A stretch of DNA of 64,000 bases from Bacteroidota bacterium (GTDB lineage: Bacteria > Bacteroidota > Ignavibacteria > Tepidaquicellales > Tepidaquicellaceae): the NCBI GenBank assembly GCA_018266835.1, contig JAFDZP010000004.1, positions 310,001 through 374,000 on the forward strand. The letters are read 5' to 3'. Below, in pieces: positions 1-9,540 of the stretch. Position 1 is the first letter of the stretch; each line of letters begins with the position of its first letter. The translations under genes and the position numbers were made by a program. The notes under the pieces are model-generated. The model was not told where the DNA came from and made no database searches. It was given only the letters and a program-made list of their open reading frames with translations.

Positions 1-934
1 CACCCATTCTGCCTGCGAGTAAATAATACTTGCTCCTGTTTGCAATATCAACCGGGTCATTATTTAGCGCAGTTAAGAACGGAGAATTTGGAACGATATC
101 CTGGGGTCCGTCTAAACCAAGCCAAGGAACAAAATTCTTAAGTTTAGCAAGTGGTGAACCGTAATGCGGAGTGCCGAACGTAACCAACTTTGTTATTGCT
201 CCGCCATTTTTAACATATGCTCTGCATACAAGTCCTCCCATGGAGTGACCAACGATAATAGGATTTACAAGTCCGCGGGCTAAAACTGAATCTCTTAATA
301 CTATTCCGTTTACTTCTATATGTTTTTGCCAGTCATATTGATAGCGATATACATTATGTCGTAATTTAAAGTCAGCAGGAAGCGATGCCATGGCAGAATC
401 CCATTCACGTATTGTGCCTCCCATTCCGTGTACAAAGATAACGGGCGGACCAGTTGGATTTGGAGTTGTAAAGACTGATTCGAACATGTAAGGATTTGGA
501 GGAATTGAAGTATCTACTGCAACTGTTTCTACAAATTCAACCGGAATAGGCTCGGCATCACCGGTAGAAAATACAAGATTACCTGAAATTTTCTTTGGTG
601 AAGTTGAAATTAATGAGCCGGTAAAAGTAAAATCATAATTAGTACCGGTAATATCTCCTGTTACTGAAACACTTGCTCCGTCAAATGTACCCGTAAGCAC
701 ACCTTTATGGGTATCAGAGGAATCATAAGACTGGACGTCGCCCGATAGAGTAGAACCTGAATGTTTTAAGTTAACTGAAAAGAAATGAGTTAGTGCTGTA
801 GTTGAACTTACTGGGCATTCATAAGAAGCTGTCAGATTTTCGGGATTTCCGCTTGTAACGGTGTTATCACTGCAGCTATTGAAAATAAAAGAACTTAAAA
901 ATATCAAAGATATTATTACAATTTTGCTGTTCAT
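1..934 (-). CDS. Lipoprotein alpha/beta hydrolase (lipase-like), 3' end cut by the window edge
   Basis: About 311 residues are visible from an ATG at 934 (complement) and the frame runs off the left edge, so this is the N-terminal part only. Residues 1-21 form a lipoprotein signal ending in FNSC, so Cys21 should be lipidated and the protein anchored in an envelope membrane. A Ser/Thr-rich beta region of about 130 residues follows. The hydrolase domain then begins with an HGMGG oxyanion motif (about 169-173) and a GHSMGG nucleophile elbow (about 229-234, predicted nucleophile Ser231). A FGTPHYGSP stretch about 20-30 residues later is typical of lipases and PGAP1-like acyl hydrolases. The substrate is not predictable, and the catalytic Asp/His may lie outside the window. 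It diverges from the M16 gene cluster at 1101. Confidence 0.85.
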   Translation of the reverse strand, partial: MNSKIVIISLIFLSSFIFNSCSDNTVTSGNPENLTASYECPVSSTTALTHFFSVNLKHSGSTLSGDVQSYDSSDTHKGVLTGTFDGASVSVTGDITGTNYDFTFTGSLISTSPKKISGNLVFSTGDAEPIPVEFVETVAVDTSIPPNPYMFESVFTTPNPTGPPVIFVHGMGGTIREWDSAMASLPADFKLRHNVYRYQYDWQKHIEVNGIVLRDSVLARGLVNPIIVGHSMGGLVCRAYVKNGGAITKLVTFGTPHYGSPLAKLKNFVPWLGLDGPQDIVPNSPFLTALNNDPVDIANRSKYYLLAGRMG

Positions 935-1100
935 TTGGGGTAGAATGAAATTAAATTTGAGCAGAATATAAATCAGAATGGAATAAATTTAAACTCTTAT
1001 TCTTATCTCTGATTTTAGGATTTTCCCACTCTTTTTACTTTGTAATTCACTGTTAAATAGAGTAATTTTATTGTTTACACATTCTATTCTTTGACAATAT

Positions 1101-2369
1101 TTGAACACGAAATTAATCTTTGAGGAATTCTCTCTCCCCAATAAATTACACTGCGTCCTTCACAAAAATACAAGTAATCCGCTGGTAAATGTTACACTCG
1201 GTTATAAAGTCGGTGCAAAGGACGAAGAGCCCGGACAGTTCGGCGTTGCTCATTTATTTGAGCATCTGATGTTTGAAGGCTCACAGCATATTCCTAAATC
1301 ACAACATCAGCAGATAGTAATGGATTGCGGCGGCAGAACAAATGCGTTCACAATGCAGGATGCAACAGTTTATTACGAAGATGTACCTGCGAATTTTCTG
1401 GAAACAGCATTGTGGCTGGAATCCGACAGAATGAATGCAATTGATTTGACTGAAGAAAATCTTGATAACCAGAAAAAAGTTGTGCTTGAAGAAAAGCTTC
1501 AGAGGTATGATAACGCACCATATGGAACGTTCCTTGCAATGACTATGAAGAATATATTCCCCGGTTCGCTTTATGAACATACTACAATCGGTGAAGCCGA
1601 ACATATCAGAAATTTTTCGAGACAGGATGCAATAGATTTTCATCATAAATTTTATTCACCTGCCAATGCAGAGCTTCTTATTTCAGGTGATATTGATATT
1701 GACCAGTCGAAGAAACTGATTGAAAAATACTTCGGAGATATTACGAAAGCTAATGGAATTATTAGAAAGGAAAATAAGTTCAAAGAACTAACGGAAGATG
1801 TAACGGAAACAATAGAAGATAATGTAATGCTTGAAAAGTTTTATATGTCTTTTAAAATTCCTAAAGCTGGCAGCGATGAAGAATTTGTAATGGAGTACTT
1901 TACAAAACTCTTGTTCAACAATAAAAGCAGCAGACTTTATAAAAAACTTGTATATGAAAAAATGCTCTTGAAGAATATTTCTTCATTCAAATTTTCAATA
2001 CAGGATGCGGGAGTTTTTATTATTATCGGTACAGTAAACCCAGGCAAAAGCAGGGAAGATGCACAGAAAATTATTCTTGACGAAATAAGAAATTTTGCGG
2101 AAGGTGAAGTGCACGATAACGATATGGCTAAAATAAAAAATGAGCTTGAGTTCGGACAGGTAAACAAGATGATTTCTCTTAACAGGATAAATGTTGCAAG
2201 TGTTTTCAACAGAATGTACTACAAAGATGTAAATAAAATCAACGAAGAACTTTCACGCTATAATTCCGTAACTAAGGAAGATCTTAAAAAAGTTACCAAA
2301 AAATATTTTGTCGATGCAAAGAAAGTAACACTGAACTACATTCCTAAAAAAAATAAGAACAACAATTAA
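1101..2369 (+). CDS. M16-family zinc metallopeptidase (active type)
   Basis: Predicted 422-residue M16B peptidase of the insulinase/processing-peptidase family. The inverted zinc motif HLFEH is present (His51, Glu54, His55), and Glu131 lies 76 residues after the second His, the usual place of the third metal ligand. The N-terminal catalytic and C-terminal M16 halves both appear present. The start is a TTG at 1101: an in-frame TGA lies just upstream and the next Met comes after conserved sequence. No clear Shine-Dalgarno sequence and no clear signal peptide are visible, so the location is uncertain. It is first in a run of three M16 genes (5-nt gap to the next) and probably works with the non-catalytic third member. 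Confidence 0.9.
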   Translation: MNTKLIFEEFSLPNKLHCVLHKNTSNPLVNVTLGYKVGAKDEEPGQFGVAHLFEHLMFEGSQHIPKSQHQQIVMDCGGRTNAFTMQDATVYYEDVPANFLETALWLESDRMNAIDLTEENLDNQKKVVLEEKLQRYDNAPYGTFLAMTMKNIFPGSLYEHTTIGEAEHIRNFSRQDAIDFHHKFYSPANAELLISGDIDIDQSKKLIEKYFGDITKANGIIRKENKFKELTEDVTETIEDNVMLEKFYMSFKIPKAGSDEEFVMEYFTKLLFNNKSSRLYKKLVYEKMLLKNISSFKFSIQDAGVFIIIGTVNPGKSREDAQKIILDEIRNFAEGEVHDNDMAKIKNELEFGQVNKMISLNRINVASVFNRMYYKDVNKINEELSRYNSVTKEDLKKVTKKYFVDAKKVTLNYIPKKNKNNN

Positions 2370-2374
2370 ATTTA

Positions 2375-3676
2375 TTGAGAAATAATCCTAACATAATACG
2401 ATACAAATCAGAAGATTTTCCCGGTATAGTGCAGAAGGCATTGGATATCGAAGAAATGACATTGGCAAACGGCTTGAGAGCTGTATTTTACAAAACAGAT
2501 AAAATCCCAAGCGTTTGTGTGAACATGACTTATCATGTAGGCTCAAAAGATGACGGCGAGAAATCAGGTATTGCGCATTTATTCGAGCACCTTATGTTTG
2601 AAGGTTCTCCGAATGTTCCTCATGGAGAATTTGATGCAATATTGCATGACCTTGGCGGTGATAGCAATGCTTTTACAAGTTGGGATGTGACATCATATTA
2701 CATTACTATTCCTTCCAACGCGCTGGAAGTTGCATTGTGGCTGGACTCAGACAGGCTTGCAGGATTTGCAGTAACAAAAGAAATGCTGGAAATTCAGCAG
2801 GATGTTGTTGCAGAAGAAAGAAAGTATGTCTTTGATAACACACCTTATGGAAGTGTTGAAGAAGAAAGCAACCTTAGATTGTTTAAAACTTCCGGCTATA
2901 GAAATTCCATTCTCGGCAATATGGCTATTTTGAAAAAGCTGAAGATTGAAGATATAAAAAATCACTTTGAAAAATACTACGCTCCTAATAATGCAGTGAT
3001 TGCATTAGCAGGAAGCTTCGATATGGAAGAAGCTAAAGCGCTTGTTGAAAAATATTACGGTAATATTCCGGTAGGAAAGCCTTTTACAAGGCAGGAATTT
3101 AAAGAATACGATATAGTTGAAGAGATAAAAGATACTATCTACGATAACATTCAATTACCGGCAAAATTTATTTATTACAGAGTTCCTGAGCAGGGTACTA
3201 AAGATTATTATGCGCTGCAAATTTTAAGCAGCATACTTTCAAAAGGTGAAAGTTCTTTACTTTATAAAAAACTCGTATATGACTTAACTCTTGCAAATGA
3301 CGTTGACACTTCGGTCACAGGAATGGAGCAGACCAGCATTTTCGGTATCAATGCAATCTCATTAAAAGGGAGAAATTTAGATATCATCGGTGCGGCAATT
3401 GATGAGACGTTGGAAGAAATACGAAACGGAAATATTAAAGACGAAGAAATTCAGAAAGTCAAAAATAAAATTGAAACAAGAACTGCTTTGAGAAAATCTT
3501 CTATAGTTTCTTTAGCAGAAAATCTTTCCAATGATAAACTGCTTTTTGATGACGCGAATAGAATTAATACGGAGATCTATAATTTCCTTTCCATAACAAA
3601 ACAAGATATAATTGATGCTGCGAATAAATATCTGAAGAAAAATCAGAGAGTCGTGCTTGATTATTTACCAAAATAA
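2375..3676 (+). CDS. M16-family zinc metallopeptidase (active type), second copy
   Basis: 433-residue M16B peptidase, a paralogue of the preceding gene. It has HLFEH at His68-Glu71-His72 and a downstream Glu148 at the expected 76-residue spacing, followed by a conserved YDN/FDN-TPYG stretch. The TTG start at 2375 lies 5 nt after the previous stop, suggesting translational coupling. Family members degrade peptides or process protein presequences. Two active copies side by side suggest either different substrate preferences or alternative pairing with the inactive partner encoded next. No signal peptide is evident. Confidence 0.9.
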   Translation: MRNNPNIIRYKSEDFPGIVQKALDIEEMTLANGLRAVFYKTDKIPSVCVNMTYHVGSKDDGEKSGIAHLFEHLMFEGSPNVPHGEFDAILHDLGGDSNAFTSWDVTSYYITIPSNALEVALWLDSDRLAGFAVTKEMLEIQQDVVAEERKYVFDNTPYGSVEEESNLRLFKTSGYRNSILGNMAILKKLKIEDIKNHFEKYYAPNNAVIALAGSFDMEEAKALVEKYYGNIPVGKPFTRQEFKEYDIVEEIKDTIYDNIQLPAKFIYYRVPEQGTKDYYALQILSSILSKGESSLLYKKLVYDLTLANDVDTSVTGMEQTSIFGINAISLKGRNLDIIGAAIDETLEEIRNGNIKDEEIQKVKNKIETRTALRKSSIVSLAENLSNDKLLFDDANRINTEIYNFLSITKQDIIDAANKYLKKNQRVVLDYLPK

Positions 3677-3701
3677 ATTTTAGAAAGTTTGTACATATAA
3701 A

Positions 3702-5060
3702 ATGATTACAGAAAAATTAGACAGAAGCAAAAAACCAATTCCCGGTGCGCCGAAAGATGTAAAATTTCCCGGGTACTTTGAGACAACCCTCCCGAACGGA
3801 ATAAACGTTATCGTTATAAAAGATGAAAAGTTTCCTATAGTATCAGCAAGATTTGTTTTTAAAGCAGGTTCATTTTTTGACGGAGAGCAATATGGTATTT
3901 CTTCTTTCACATCTGAGATGCTTACTAAAGGCACACAGTCAAAAAGCGCATTGGAAATTGCTGAGTTAGTTGATTTTCATGGTGCATTTTTATCATCGGG
4001 CTGTGACTTTGATGCAACGTTTGTAAGCTGCTACTCTCTCAAAAAGTATTTTGAAAAGATATTTGATGTAACAACTGAAGTTTTGTTACAGCCGGCATTT
4101 TCAGAGGACGAGATTAACAGACTCCGCGAGCAAAAGATAAATTCAATTATCTCCTATAAAGATGAAGGTGATTATCTCGCTTCAAGAATTTACAAGAAAA
4201 ATATTTATCATAAACTTCCGTATTCAAAACCTTTAGAAGGAACTGAGACAACTCTCAATTCTTTTCAAAGAAATGATATGCTGAGTTTTTATAACAATTA
4301 TTACAAACCGAACAATCTTATAATTGCATTCGTTGGAGATATAGATGAAGCTAGAGCTGTTCAATTAGTTGAAGAAAAATTCAGTAATTTTACCGGTGAA
4401 TTTGTGAATAATACAAAGATTGAAGATGAAAGCGTAAACAACGGAAAAAAAGTTTACATAGTTAAGAAACCCGGTGCAGTACAGTCATCATTGAAAGTAG
4501 GACATCTTGCATTCAAAAGAAACATTCCTGATTACATTCCTGCAAGCGTAATGAATACTCTGCTGGGCGGAAGTTTTACTTCACGTATCAACAAAAACCT
4601 CAGAGAAGTAAACGGCTTTACATATGGAGCCCGTTCATTCTTCGACTGGAAAAAATATTCCGGTGACTTTGCTGTTGAGACTGAAGTGGGGAACAGTTTC
4701 AGCGCTCCTGCAGTTAAAGAAATGATTTTCGAAATTGAAAAAATGAAGAACGAATTAGTATCAGATGAAGAACTCACAAGTGTAAAGAATTATTTGACCG
4801 GAAATTTCCCGCTTCAGCTTGAAACTCCAAATGCAATTGCATCGAAAGTTATAAGTCTGAAAATTTATGACATCGAAAAAGATTATTACAATACATACAT
4901 CTCTAAAGTTAATGAAGTAACTAAGCACGATATAAACGATGCAGCAAAAAAATATTTACATCCCGATAAACTGACCATAGCTGTTGGCGGTAATCCCGAT
5001 GAAATAAAAAATGATATGATGCAGTTTGGTGATGTTGAAGTATTCGATGAAGTTGAATAG
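3702..5060 (+). CDS. M16-family non-catalytic partner subunit
   Basis: 452 residues with an M16 fold but no zinc site. Where the two upstream paralogues have HLFEH, this protein has Ser68-Phe-Thr-Ser71-Glu72, so both His ligands and the general base are missing. The C-terminal half keeps the family's substrate-positioning pair in LREVNGFTYG (about Arg301 and Tyr308). This is the classic division of labour in heterodimeric M16B proteases such as mitochondrial processing peptidase and bacterial two-gene M16B pairs: one subunit holds zinc and the other supplies the Arg/Tyr pair. It starts at an ATG 25 nt after the second active gene. A role as the partner subunit is inferred from motif loss and linkage. 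Confidence 0.88.
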   Translation: MITEKLDRSKKPIPGAPKDVKFPGYFETTLPNGINVIVIKDEKFPIVSARFVFKAGSFFDGEQYGISSFTSEMLTKGTQSKSALEIAELVDFHGAFLSSGCDFDATFVSCYSLKKYFEKIFDVTTEVLLQPAFSEDEINRLREQKINSIISYKDEGDYLASRIYKKNIYHKLPYSKPLEGTETTLNSFQRNDMLSFYNNYYKPNNLIIAFVGDIDEARAVQLVEEKFSNFTGEFVNNTKIEDESVNNGKKVYIVKKPGAVQSSLKVGHLAFKRNIPDYIPASVMNTLLGGSFTSRINKNLREVNGFTYGARSFFDWKKYSGDFAVETEVGNSFSAPAVKEMIFEIEKMKNELVSDEELTSVKNYLTGNFPLQLETPNAIASKVISLKIYDIEKDYYNTYISKVNEVTKHDINDAAKKYLHPDKLTIAVGGNPDEIKNDMMQFGDVEVFDEVE

Positions 5061-5120
5061 TTGTCAGTTGCACGTTATTAGTTGTCCGTTAATTGTTAAT
5101 TACAAATTGTTAATTGAAAA

Positions 5121-6092
5121 ATGTCTGACGTAGAGCTTGTCAAAAAACTAAATACAAAATACCTCTCATTAAAAAGCGAAGTTGCAAAAGTTGTTGTTGG
5201 TCAGCAGGGAATAATTGAACAGATACTGGTTACAATTCTCTCTAATGGACACTGTTTACTTATCGGTGTACCCGGACTTGCAAAGACTCTTTTGATTAAA
5301 ACTCTCTCTGAAGTTCTGGATTTAGAATTTAACAGGATACAGTTTACTCCTGACCTTATGCCTTCTGATATTACAGGCGTTGAAATTCTTGAACCATCTG
5401 GCGACGGGAAGAATAATTTTAAATTTATTAAAGGACCGATTTTTACCAATATGCTTTTAGCGGATGAGATAAACAGAACTCCGCCTAAAACACAATCCGC
5501 TTTGCTTGAAGCGATGCAGGAGCATAAAGTTACAGCTGCCGGAATTACATATACACTCCGTGAGCCGTTCTTCGTGCTTGCTACACAAAATCCTATCGAG
5601 CAGGAAGGAACTTATCCATTGCCGGAAGCGCAGCAGGACAGATTTATGTTCAACTTATGGCTGGACTATACAAGTTTTGAAGATGAAATTGAAATTATAA
5701 AAAAGACAACCACCATGTATAAACCCACTCCTGAAAAAGTATTTTCCAGAGAGGATATAATTATGTTTCAGGAGCTTGTACGAAAAGTTCCTGTAGCAGA
5801 TGAAGTAATAAACTACGCAGTATCACTCGTCGGCAAAACGAGACCTAATAATAACAATGTTCCTAAATACATCAAGGATTACGTCCAGTGGGGCGCGGGC
5901 CCCAGAGCTTCGCAGTATCTTATACTCGGAGCAAAAGCTCAGTGTATTTTAAACGGACGTTATTCACCATCCATCGATGATGTAAAAGCAGTTGCAAAAC
6001 CTGTTCTGCGCCATCGTCTTATCTTAAACTTCAATGCAGAAGCAGATAATTTAACTGTTCTGGATCTGATTGATAAACTTATCAAAGAATAA
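5121..6092 (+). CDS. MoxR-type AAA+ ATPase
   Basis: 323 residues. Walker A GVPGLAKT (49-56), Walker B LLADEINR (112-119) followed by the characteristic PPKTQSALLEAMQE segment, sensor region ATQNPIEQEGTYPLPEAQQDRF, and the C-terminal AAA lid. These place it in the MoxR branch, cytoplasmic chaperone-like ATPases that usually act with von Willebrand A proteins and a DUF58 protein encoded next to them. Neither partner is present here: the next gene is on the opposite strand. The ATG start is 60 nt after the M16 cluster. It may be co-transcribed with the M16 genes, but a functional link is speculation. Confidence 0.93.
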   Translation: MSDVELVKKLNTKYLSLKSEVAKVVVGQQGIIEQILVTILSNGHCLLIGVPGLAKTLLIKTLSEVLDLEFNRIQFTPDLMPSDITGVEILEPSGDGKNNFKFIKGPIFTNMLLADEINRTPPKTQSALLEAMQEHKVTAAGITYTLREPFFVLATQNPIEQEGTYPLPEAQQDRFMFNLWLDYTSFEDEIEIIKKTTTMYKPTPEKVFSREDIIMFQELVRKVPVADEVINYAVSLVGKTRPNNNNVPKYIKDYVQWGAGPRASQYLILGAKAQCILNGRYSPSIDDVKAVAKPVLRHRLILNFNAEADNLTVLDLIDKLIKE

Positions 6093-6097
6093 AAATC

Positions 6098-7795
6098 TTA
6101 CTGAGATTTTTTCAGATAATTTATATAATCATATACTGCATTCATAGCAGGGTCAATGTTGTTTTTATAATCTGAAAAATTCAGCGGAGTATATATCTCC
6201 GGATATACCCATTTCCTTCTATCTTCTGAAACAGACTTTTGCCAGTTTCTGCTTGATGCGCTGACTTTAATGCCGCTATAGGGCAGTTCAATAAAGTTTA
6301 TTTCTCCGATGAAATTTGGCTTTGAACCCGTTGGTTCACCAATGAAAATTGTCTGGGTATTGTTTTCCAGATCGCTTGTTAAATTCATTGCAGCAGAAAA
6401 TGTGTTGCGGCCTATTATTGTAAATACTTTCCCCCTCTGATTTATTTTCGGATTCCTTATAAAATTATTTATTAAATATTTGTTGTTGTTGTTATCTCCG
6501 CCGCTGTTCAGGCGTAAATCTATTATAATTCCTTTAACATTATTTGAGTCTATAAATCTGAAAACTCTGTCATAAAAATCCTTCAGCTTTTCTTCTTTTT
6601 TATTCTGAATTGCATTCACCTGCATATAAACAAAATTTATGTCGGGAAGTAATTCAAACCAGTAACGGTCAGAGGCATTCTTTAAATATAAAGGCAGAGG
6701 ATTAGCGGATTTTTCATTGGCGTAAACGAATCCATCGTTACTTCCCGAATGAAATGATTTGAAGAAATCCGTTTCTGTTTTTTTAATCGCTGCGTTTACT
6801 TTCTTTCCATTATCATCCTGCAGCTCGAGTTTTAAAACATCTTTAGAATCACTTATTCCCAAACCGTATAAGCAATAATTGTAGGTAAGGTAATTAATGC
6901 ACTGCCAGTCTATACCGAATTCATTATCATGCGGCACAACTTCAGCTATTTTTTTCAGCGCGTCCTCAGTAGTCATCGTTCCGATTTTTGTAGCCTTCAT
7001 ACCTGTGTACTGAGAGTATTCAGATGAAATTCCTTTTATATATAATCCGTCTTTGAATTTATAAAATTTAACCGGATAGCTTTGAAATTTTGATATAGAT
7101 TTATCGGCAGGAAACATTATTGTGTGACCGTCACCTACGCTTGCAACAATCTTTGCAATTTCAGTCATAACATGTTCATCATCCATATCGTCAATTTTAG
7201 TTAAGAGCTCAGAGTATTTATTATCCCACTGAGATTTTGTCACCACATCAAAAATTCTATAGTGTGTTTCTTCCATTCTTTCCTTCAGATAAGTTATGTC
7301 CGCTTTCCATCTTTCTGTCCTTTTACTCTCGGGGAGATTCCCCGGATAAATAAAATCTTTAAACTTTTCATTGTTCCGAATATTATCGAAGTCAGAGTCT
7401 TTCCTTATTGCATCTTCTAAGTTGCTATATTTATATTTTGCAGCAGTCTTTATCCAGCTGATTGCATTATCAGCGTCACCCATTAAAGAATAGCAGCATG
7501 CTATATTATATGCTGCAGAGTTAGAAGCATATCCCACATCAATTCCCTTTATATAATTCTCTATCGATTTTTTATATTCCTTTTTATTGTAATATGATTC
7601 AGCAAGACTCATATAAAATTGACCATTGTATTTATCTTTGGCAATGAGGTCTGTAAATGCTACGATTGCTTTATCCCAGTCTTTATTGGCTACATATTGA
7701 TTAGCTGTTTTCACATCTGTTACATTGGTCTGAGCCGAAGCAGAAAAAGTACAAGATAAAAAATAAGTCAGGATTAAAAAGTAGATTTTATTCAT
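6098..7795 (-). CDS. Secreted TPR protein with C-terminal S41-peptidase-like domain
   Basis: 565 residues. Residues 1-22 are a Sec signal peptide ending in SASAQ. Residues about 30-125 contain TPR-like helical pairs with alternating aromatic and Ala/Gly positions. The C-terminal third has the S41 (C-terminal processing / tricorn protease) core: GIIIDLRLNSGGD, then a strand and the NTFSAAMN segment where the nucleophilic Ser is expected, then IFIGEPTGSKPN. A classical PDZ domain is not obvious. It is probably a periplasmic or surface peptidase of the S41 group. The catalytic Lys cannot be assigned by eye, so activity is uncertain. It converges with the MoxR gene, with only 5 nt between the stops. 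Confidence 0.8.
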   Translation of the reverse strand: MNKIYFLILTYFLSCTFSASAQTNVTDVKTANQYVANKDWDKAIVAFTDLIAKDKYNGQFYMSLAESYYNKKEYKKSIENYIKGIDVGYASNSAAYNIACCYSLMGDADNAISWIKTAAKYKYSNLEDAIRKDSDFDNIRNNEKFKDFIYPGNLPESKRTERWKADITYLKERMEETHYRIFDVVTKSQWDNKYSELLTKIDDMDDEHVMTEIAKIVASVGDGHTIMFPADKSISKFQSYPVKFYKFKDGLYIKGISSEYSQYTGMKATKIGTMTTEDALKKIAEVVPHDNEFGIDWQCINYLTYNYCLYGLGISDSKDVLKLELQDDNGKKVNAAIKKTETDFFKSFHSGSNDGFVYANEKSANPLPLYLKNASDRYWFELLPDINFVYMQVNAIQNKKEEKLKDFYDRVFRFIDSNNVKGIIIDLRLNSGGDNNNNKYLINNFIRNPKINQRGKVFTIIGRNTFSAAMNLTSDLENNTQTIFIGEPTGSKPNFIGEINFIELPYSGIKVSASSRNWQKSVSEDRRKWVYPEIYTPLNFSDYKNNIDPAMNAVYDYINYLKKSQ

Positions 7796-7982
7796 TTGCA
7801 GATTCTTAAAGGTTTACAGGAAAAGAATTTAGCGAGGGTATATGGTTAGACGGTTTAATTATGTAAAAGGTTTCTTGGTTTAAATTCAGAATTTTCCTGA
7901 TTTTAGATTTGTTTATTTAGAATTAACAATTGTATATATTAGTTTTATTTCATAATTTGAAAGTATAATAAAGTTCTCTCTT

Positions 7983-9476
7983 ATGAAAACTATATACGCA
8001 TTTTTATTTTTCGTACCCCTCGTTTTATTTTCTTCGTGCTCTAAAGAGCCGGACCAGTTAGTTTCTTCGACACCTCAGTCATATCAAAAAGCAATTTTTA
8101 TAGATCCTGCTCATGGCAGTGATGATAACAATGGAAGAGAAATTACCTCCCCCGTAAAAACACTTTTCAAAGCGAGCGCTTATTGCGCAAGCGGAGATAC
8201 TCTTTTTATGAAAGGCGGTATATATCAGGCGTTCAAAGATGAAATTATAAAAACTCCCACTGAATTCGGTTATATTTTTATAAGACCATATCCCGGAGAA
8301 AGTGTTATACTCGATGGTACCGGCGGAGTATATACAAACACAGATGCAATCTTAACTATTAAAAGTTCTACCTACATTGATATTGCAGGATTTGAAATAA
8401 GGAATAACACAAACGGCAGAGGACTGAATATCTTAAGCGAAACCAAGTACTGTAATTTTATAAAGATCAGAAATTGTTCTATTCATGATGTAGGCTCCAG
8501 CGCAATTTACATGGGAAGCTCAAACACATCAATTGAAAATTGTGAAATATATAACTCATCGCTGACTAATAAAAACAGAGCGCTTGGTGATAACGGTCAT
8601 TGGGATGCTGCGATACAATCGTATTTCAAATACAGTGCTGCGCCATTTTATAATGCAGAGTATACATGGGATAGCGGAATCATATCCGGCAACAATATTC
8701 ACGATAACTGGGGTGAGGGAATTAATATTACCCGCTCAAGTAATTTCAGAATAGCCAATAACAAAATTTATAACTGCTACAATGCTGCTGCTATGATTGA
8801 TAACTCACGGGACGGTTTTATTTTCAATAATTTTATTTATTCTACAGGTGATGAATTCAACCGCATAAGTTCAACGGGATATAACAGGCCGATGCAGGGA
8901 TTTCTTTTCACCAATCAGAAGAATAATTTCACTGCAAGCCCTATGACAGAGAACATGATTGTTTATAATAACCTCCTGCTAAGAACAAGCACTGCGTTTG
9001 AGTGGAGATACGATGCAACAAATCCTATTCCCGCAAATTCATACTACAACATGAAAATTATTTTCAATACGTGTTACAATACAATAGGTTATGATTTGTT
9101 TGCTTTAGATGTCAATTATTTCTCGGGCAGATACATCACTACCACCAATGAATTCCGTAACAACATTTTTTATAAGCCGGTTTACAGCTCTGTTAACCGG
9201 AATTATTTTACAGCGAGCGGGGACTATTCACAGTACTGGACTATCACAAACAATTGCTTTGTTTCGGGAGATATACCTTCTTACATAGCAACAGTAAACA
9301 TTGCCGGCAATCCGTCTTTTGTAAATCCTGCTTCGCAAACGCCGGAAGGATTTAAAATTTCTGATGCTTCAATCTGCAAACGTACGGGAGTTGTGATTCC
9401 CGCAGTCGCGCAGGACTACTTTATGAATATCAGGTCAAGTACTCCTTCGATAGGATTTTTCGAACTGCTTCAGTAA
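7983..9476 (+). CDS. Lipoprotein with right-handed parallel beta-helix
   Basis: 497 residues. The signal peptide ends in LFSSC, so Cys20 is the predicted lipidation site. Residues about 37-75 (FIDPAHGSDDNNGRE, SPVKTLFKASAYCASGDTLFMKGGIY) match the DUF1565-type entry to pectate-lyase-like beta helices. The rest is a long series of Asn-rich coils (NNTNGRG, IENCEIYNSS, IANNKIYNCYNAA, IFNNFIYSTG), which is the ladder expected of parallel beta-helix repeats. Such proteins are usually surface polysaccharide lyases or hydrolases, or adhesins. No catalytic residues can be assigned, so the substrate is unknown. A terminator hairpin follows directly. Confidence 0.85.
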   Translation: MKTIYAFLFFVPLVLFSSCSKEPDQLVSSTPQSYQKAIFIDPAHGSDDNNGREITSPVKTLFKASAYCASGDTLFMKGGIYQAFKDEIIKTPTEFGYIFIRPYPGESVILDGTGGVYTNTDAILTIKSSTYIDIAGFEIRNNTNGRGLNILSETKYCNFIKIRNCSIHDVGSSAIYMGSSNTSIENCEIYNSSLTNKNRALGDNGHWDAAIQSYFKYSAAPFYNAEYTWDSGIISGNNIHDNWGEGINITRSSNFRIANNKIYNCYNAAAMIDNSRDGFIFNNFIYSTGDEFNRISSTGYNRPMQGFLFTNQKNNFTASPMTENMIVYNNLLLRTSTAFEWRYDATNPIPANSYYNMKIIFNTCYNTIGYDLFALDVNYFSGRYITTTNEFRNNIFYKPVYSSVNRNYFTASGDYSQYWTITNNCFVSGDIPSYIATVNIAGNPSFVNPASQTPEGFKISDASICKRTGVVIPAVAQDYFMNIRSSTPSIGFFELLQ

Positions 9477-9501
9477 TTCCCGGTTACACTTCAAATTTAG
9501 A

Positions 9502-9536
9502 GACCTGATTCTTTTTATAAGAGTCAGGTTTTTTTT
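9502..9536 (+). terminator. Intrinsic terminator of the beta-helix gene
   Basis: A 10-bp stem (acctgattct with agagtcaggt, one G-T wobble) and a short A/T loop, followed by a run of T. It lies 26 nt after the stop codon at 9476. Confidence 0.85.
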
Positions 9537-9540
9537 ATCC

